Positions 21,977 through 25,810 of a stretch of DNA of 25,810 bases are shown piece by piece. The stretch is taken from positions 52,065 to 77,874 of the forward strand of contig HF986075.1 of the NCBI GenBank assembly GCA_000431015.1, written 5' to 3'. Numbering within the stretch: the stretch's first letter is position 1; each line of letters opens with the position of its first letter. The notes under the pieces are model-generated. The model was given only the letters and a program-made list of their open reading frames with translations, searched no databases and was not told the DNA's origin. The position numbers were made by a program, and so were the translations under genes. Source of the stretch: Alistipes sp. CAG:514 (GTDB lineage Bacteria; Bacteroidota; Bacteroidia; Bacteroidales; UBA932).

Positions 21977-23504
21977 TATAAGGGAAAGGGCGGCGCTTGT
22001 CGATAAGGTTGCCGCCGCAATGGGCAAGAAGGTGTACTCGGGTGAGACTCCGAAAAACACCACATTCCGCAAGGATCTTCAGAAGGTTCAGTCCAAGGTG
22101 GTTACACTTGAGGATGCCATCAGGCTCAGCGGCCTGAAAGACGGAATGACAATCTCCTTCCACCACCATTTCAGAGGCGGTGACAAGGTTGTGAATATGG
22201 TCGTTGGCAAACTGGCCGAGATGGGATTCAAGAATCTCCACCTCGCCGCGTCCAGCCTCTCAGACGTTCACGCTCCGCTGATCGACCACATCAAGAACGG
22301 AGTGATCACAAAGATCTCCACCTCCGGGCTCCGTGGCGAGCTTGCCAAGGAGATCTCACACGGTCTGATGAAGGAGCCTGTGGTGTTCCGCAGCCACGGA
22401 GGACGTGGAAGCGCCATCGCCAACGGTGACCTTCACATCGACGTGGCCTTCCTGGGCGCGTCTTCCAGCGACCCTGCCGGAAACGCCAGCGGTTACTCCC
22501 GTTCCGAGCACGCCAAGTCAATCTGTGGCTCCCTCGGCTACGCCAAGCCGGACGCGCAGTACGCTGACAAGGTCGTGATAATCACCGACGATCTCGTTGA
22601 CTATCCGAACACACCGAACTCCATCTCCGAGCATGATGTGGACTACGTTGTACTCGTGGATTCGGTCGGAGACTCTTCCAAGATCTCTTCCGGAGCCATC
22701 CGTGACACCAAGAACCCTCGCGACATCCTGCTCGCGATGAACGCCGCCAAAGTCATTGTCAACAGCGGTTATTTCAAGGAAGGCTTCTCGATCCAGACCG
22801 GATCCGGCGGAGCCTCGCTGGCCGCTGTCAAATATATTCGTGAGGAAATGATCAAGCGAGGCATCCATTCCAGCTTCGCGCTTGGCGGCATCACCGCCCA
22901 CATGGTCAAGATGCACGAGGAAGGCCTCATCGAGCGCCTGATCGACGTGCAGTCATTCGACAGGGTGGCAGCCGAATCAATCAAGAACGATCCTTTCCAC
23001 AAGGGAGTCTCCGCCAATGAATATGCCAGCGCGGATGAACCTGGATCAGCCGTGCACTATCTCGACATTGTGATTCTCTCTGCTCTTGAGGTGGATGTCA
23101 ACTTCAATGTCAACGTGCTTGTCGGCAGTGACGGAGTCATCAGAGGAGCCGTCGGAGGACACCCTGACACAGCCGCCGATTCAGCCCTCTCGATCATCGT
23201 CTGCCCACTGATGCGTGGACGCATCCCTTGCGTTGTGGACGAGGTCACGACTCTCATCACCCCTGGCTCGACAGTCGATGTCGTAGTCACTGAATATGGC
23301 ATCGCGGTCAACCCGCGCCGTCCTGAGATCGCCGAGCGTCTGAGGGAGGCCGGACTGAAGATCGTGGACATCCATGACCTCAAGGAACTGGCTCTGAAGT
23401 CCATCGGAGTCCCTGATCCGCTTCCGTTCGGAGAGAAGGTCGTGGGAGTCGTGATGAACCGTGACGGCTCCGTGATGGATGTCATAATGAACATCGAGGA
23501 CTAA
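21969..23504 (+). CDS. citF: Citrate lyase alpha subunit (citrate:acetyl-ACP transferase)
   Basis: Exchanges the acetyl group of acetyl-ACP for citrate, making citryl-ACP and acetate. The sequence fits CitF across its length (511 residues): SGLKDGMTISFHHHFRGGD, HGGRGSAIANGDLHIDVAFLGA, FSIQTGSGGASLAAVKYI, VNFNVNVLVGSDGVIRGAVGGH and VTEYGIAVNPRRPEI. An AAAGGAGG (21955-21962), six bases before the ATG, is a strong Shine-Dalgarno match, rare in this phylum; it also encodes CitE residues, so its use is uncertain. citX follows after 11 bp. Confidence 0.96.
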   Translation: MSNIRERAALVDKVAAAMGKKVYSGETPKNTTFRKDLQKVQSKVVTLEDAIRLSGLKDGMTISFHHHFRGGDKVVNMVVGKLAEMGFKNLHLAASSLSDVHAPLIDHIKNGVITKISTSGLRGELAKEISHGLMKEPVVFRSHGGRGSAIANGDLHIDVAFLGASSSDPAGNASGYSRSEHAKSICGSLGYAKPDAQYADKVVIITDDLVDYPNTPNSISEHDVDYVVLVDSVGDSSKISSGAIRDTKNPRDILLAMNAAKVIVNSGYFKEGFSIQTGSGGASLAAVKYIREEMIKRGIHSSFALGGITAHMVKMHEEGLIERLIDVQSFDRVAAESIKNDPFHKGVSANEYASADEPGSAVHYLDIVILSALEVDVNFNVNVLVGSDGVIRGAVGGHPDTAADSALSIIVCPLMRGRIPCVVDEVTTLITPGSTVDVVVTEYGIAVNPRRPEIAERLREAGLKIVDIHDLKELALKSIGVPDPLPFGEKVVGVVMNRDGSVMDVIMNIED

Positions 23505-23515
23505 GACTGTTTTTT

Positions 23516-24019
23516 ATGGAGATTACGCTTGACCAATTGCTGGCAAGTCGTGAGGAACGGGCTTCTTTCCAGAAGGAACTTTTGAAAGGTTACCCTGGAA
23601 AGACCCTGGTCTGCCTCACGGTCATAATGCCGGGTAAGGTCAAGCGTAATCTGCAATCACTTGTGGTCGCCCAGGCCGCTGTCACGGCTCTGGTCTCGGC
23701 TTTCGGAGACTCGACGCTGAGTCTCCGGCTCCGTGACCTGCCTACCGGCTATGAAGCCTATCTTGTGACTCCGCTCTCCAACGAGGAGGCCAAACAGGAG
23801 ACGTGCCGGATTGAGGACACGCATCCTCTTGGCCGTCTTTTTGACTTGGATGTGATTGATGCTGACGGAGTTCCTATGTCAAGGGAGTCGGTGGGCCTGA
23901 GTCCGAGAAAATGTCTTGTCTGTGACAATGAGGCTCGCTATTGTATGCGAAACCGTACCCACACTATGGCTGAGCTCACCGCGAAGATTGACGAAATGAT
24001 CGAGTCCTATGTGCGATAA
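23516..24019 (+). CDS. citX: Apo-citrate lyase phosphoribosyl-dephospho-CoA transferase
   Basis: Attaches the triphosphoribosyl-dephospho-CoA group to the CitD serine (holo-citrate lyase synthase). Motifs are THPLGRLFDLDVIDADG (the GRLxDxDV hallmark), SRESVGLSPRKCLVCDNEA and CMRNRTHTMAEL. Length of 167 residues is that of a free CitX; in some bacteria it is fused to CitG, but here CitG is fused to CitC instead. The 3' end overlaps the next gene by 11 bp. Confidence 0.93.
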   Translation: MEITLDQLLASREERASFQKELLKGYPGKTLVCLTVIMPGKVKRNLQSLVVAQAAVTALVSAFGDSTLSLRLRDLPTGYEAYLVTPLSNEEAKQETCRIEDTHPLGRLFDLDVIDADGVPMSRESVGLSPRKCLVCDNEARYCMRNRTHTMAELTAKIDEMIESYVR

Positions 24020-25742
24020 CCGTCACTACATAAGCGAGGCTCCGCTGTCGTTGAACTCTGTCCGGAGACGGGTCGAGGCTTTCCTCGCCGCCAACGGGCT
24101 GAGACTGGCTCCGCTGGACCGTTATGTGGTGGTGACACGCGACGAGGACGGGAACGAAATCCTTGCGGGAGGTGGGCTGGACGGCAACGTCATCAAGTGC
24201 GTCGCTGTGTCGGAAGCCGCTCGCAGCGAGGGACTTATGAATATCCTCGTGTCCCGACTGATCGTCATTGCCCGTGAGGAAGGCCGGGATTCGGTCAAGG
24301 CCTTCACCAAGCCGGAGAATGAAGGAATATTCAAAAGCCTCGGTTTCGCCTTGATCGCGTCCTCGCCGAACGCCATCCTGATGGAGAACGGCAGGGGAGG
24401 GCTTCCGGAGTACAGGAAGTACTTGGCTTCGCTTGCCCGTCCGGGCCGGAACGGGGCGATCGTGATGAACGCCAATCCGTTCACCAAAGGACATCGCTAT
24501 CTGGTTGAGCAGGCCGCATCGCAGGTTGACAATCTTTATGTGATTGTTGTTAAGGAAGATAGGTCGCGTTTCCCTTACGTCGAAAGAAAGGCTATGATCG
24601 AGGCCGGTTGCGCCGGGCTTGACAATGTGGTTGTCTGCGAGGGCAGTGACTATGCCATCTCGGCGGCGACATTCCCGACATATTTCCTGAAGAAGCTGGA
24701 CGATGCGACGGACACTCAGATTGCCCTTGATCTGGATTTGTTCGTGAACCACATCGCCAAGCCTCTGGGCGTTACGGTACGTTTCGCCGGCAGTGAGCCG
24801 GAGGATGCCCTGACCCGTCGCTACAACGAACTGATGGCGGAGATATTGCCTAACTTCGTAGAGATTCCAAGACTTGAACAAAACGGCAATCCGATCAGTG
24901 CCACCTCATTAAGGCGTGCTCTTGACAAAGGCAACCTCAAGGAGGCGATGGAATATATTCCAGTATCCTCCACCCCTTACATGGTCGCCGACCTTGCCGA
25001 GCGTGCGTTGAGGTTGGAACTCGACACGACCCCCAAACCGGGACTCGTGGACAGGCGGGACAACGGTGCCCACAAGGATATGGACTACGCGTTGATGTCC
25101 AAAAGCATCTCTGCGTTAAGGCCTTATCTGACAAGACTGGCTGTGGAGTCCGCCAAAGACATTGACCCGGCAAAGATAAAGGAGATCGGCATCGAGGCTG
25201 AAAAAGCGATGCTGAAGGCCACCGGCGGAGTGAATACCCACAAAGGAGCCCTCTTCTGTATCGGCCTGTCAGTCGCCGCGGCCTCCTGCCTGGCTTGCTC
25301 CACGGGGGCTGTGGAGGCATATTCATTCAAGGAGCTTGTGTCGCGCGCCGCGTCGGAGATCCCTTCCGCACAAGGTACGCACGGTGCCGAGGCAAAGAGA
25401 AGTTTCAAGGCTGTCGGCGCTCTGGAGAACGCCCGCGCGGCCTATCCGGAACTGTTCGCAGACTGGCTGCCGTACTACCGTTCGCGGGAAGGCGACCCTT
25501 TCTGCTGCCATAAGACGCTGCTTCACATAATGACGACCCTTGACGACACCAACATCCTCCACAGGAGGGGAGCGGAGGGTCTCGCCCACGCCGAAGCCGA
25601 GGCCGCAAGGCTTCTTGAGGACTTCAGCGAGAGCGGATTGTCGTCTCTGAACAAGGATTTCATCAGGGAGAACATCTCGCCCGGCGGAAGCGCCGACATG
25701 CTGTCCCTGACAATATTTATAAATAGTATAATTAATTGCTAA
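24009..25742 (+). CDS. Citrate lyase ligase CitC fused to triphosphoribosyl-dephospho-CoA synthase CitG
   Basis: One 577-residue chain carrying two activities. Residues 1-320 are CitC, [citrate (pro-3S)-lyase] ligase, which acetylates the CitD group with acetate and ATP. It has a GNAT-like part (VIKCVAVSEAARSEGLMN, 61-78) and a nucleotidyltransferase part with NPFTKGH (156-162) and ISATSLRR (296-303). Residues about 325-577 are CitG, making the prosthetic-group precursor from ATP and dephospho-CoA: DTTPKPGLVDRRDNGAHKDMD (339-359), GGVNTHKGALF (406-416), QGTHGAEA (455-462), LLHIMTTLDDTNIL (504-517) and NISPGGSADMLSLT (555-568). Both halves look complete, with almost no linker and no frameshift. 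Usually these are separate genes. The order citX-citCG gives direct supply to CitD maturation. Confidence 0.92.
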   Translation: MCDNRHYISEAPLSLNSVRRRVEAFLAANGLRLAPLDRYVVVTRDEDGNEILAGGGLDGNVIKCVAVSEAARSEGLMNILVSRLIVIAREEGRDSVKAFTKPENEGIFKSLGFALIASSPNAILMENGRGGLPEYRKYLASLARPGRNGAIVMNANPFTKGHRYLVEQAASQVDNLYVIVVKEDRSRFPYVERKAMIEAGCAGLDNVVVCEGSDYAISAATFPTYFLKKLDDATDTQIALDLDLFVNHIAKPLGVTVRFAGSEPEDALTRRYNELMAEILPNFVEIPRLEQNGNPISATSLRRALDKGNLKEAMEYIPVSSTPYMVADLAERALRLELDTTPKPGLVDRRDNGAHKDMDYALMSKSISALRPYLTRLAVESAKDIDPAKIKEIGIEAEKAMLKATGGVNTHKGALFCIGLSVAAASCLACSTGAVEAYSFKELVSRAASEIPSAQGTHGAEAKRSFKAVGALENARAAYPELFADWLPYYRSREGDPFCCHKTLLHIMTTLDDTNILHRRGAEGLAHAEAEAARLLEDFSESGLSSLNKDFIRENISPGGSADMLSLTIFINSIINC

Positions 25743-25775
25743 CTAATAATTTATTAACACAAAACTAATTTTATT

Positions 25776-25810
25776 ATGGTAGAATTGATTCCCAATGGCG
25801 TTTACCTGAA
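25776..25810 (+). CDS. Start of an unidentified gene, cut by the right edge
   Basis: An ATG 33 bp after the citCG stop opens a frame reading MVELIPNGVYL before the window ends. Eleven residues are too few to name it. The short, AT-rich gap and same direction suggest it belongs to the citrate lyase operon, where a citrate transporter or an oxaloacetate-using enzyme would be expected; that is inference only. Confidence 0.4.
   Translation, partial: MVELIPNGVYL

Noticed and set aside
23976..24881. A 301-codon antisense open frame under citX and citC
   Set aside because: The sense strand encodes recognisable CitX and CitC; the antisense peptide has no recognisable domain.

Overview
The window looks like a chromosomal piece of a GC-rich member of the Bacteroidota, most likely Bacteroidales. 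I infer this from several signs. Bacteroidota-type promoters (TTTG, a 19-20 base spacer, then TAnnTTTG) stand before several genes, and Shine-Dalgarno sequences are mostly absent. The gene content also fits: a dihaem FrdC-like SdhC, suf genes, a PIF1-like helicase with an HRDC tail, GH29 and GH9 enzymes, and a PHP/PA14 secreted protein. I cannot name a genus. No phage, insertion sequence, CRISPR array or rRNA operon is visible; the window is mostly core metabolism plus some polysaccharide-degradation genes.

Layout. The left edge holds the 5' end of a probable methyltransferase (-), then a secreted PHP-domain phosphoesterase with a PA14 tail (+), a PIF1-like helicase (-) and queH (+). Next is a minus-strand operon, sufB-pnuC-sufC-sufD-ispE (10670 down to 5877), for Fe-S assembly, NAD precursor uptake and isoprenoid synthesis. 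Upstream of it are a TrpB2-type tryptophan synthase beta chain, an orphan sdhC, and two tRNAs (Met-CAU and Gln-CUG) with a clear promoter. A second minus-strand operon, ispF-GH29 fucosidase-sodium/solute symporter, follows. From a compact divergent promoter region the plus strand carries a GH9 cellulase fused to a polysaccharide-deacetylase-like domain, overlapping metX. The right end is a complete citrate lyase operon: citD, citE, citF, citX and a citC-citG fusion, with one more gene starting at the edge.

How the genes work together. CitD, CitE and CitF form citrate lyase (citrate to acetate plus oxaloacetate). CitG and CitX make and attach the prosthetic group to CitD, and CitC acetylates it. 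IspE and IspF are two steps of the MEP pathway, placed in two separate operons. SufB, SufC and SufD form the Fe-S scaffold; SufD is unusually short.

The most unusual signals are: (1) a strong excess of the hexamer GAATAT/ATATTC, about 60 sites on both strands, which overrides codon preference; (2) 45-bp tandem repeats that lengthen IspE in frame, and a related palindromic repeat inserted in frame in the helicase; (3) a citC-citG fusion; (4) a perfect 16-bp palindrome and a long hairpin in the untranslated parts of the citrate lyase operon; and (5) a GH9-deacetylase fusion whose deacetylase part seems to lack its catalytic Asp.
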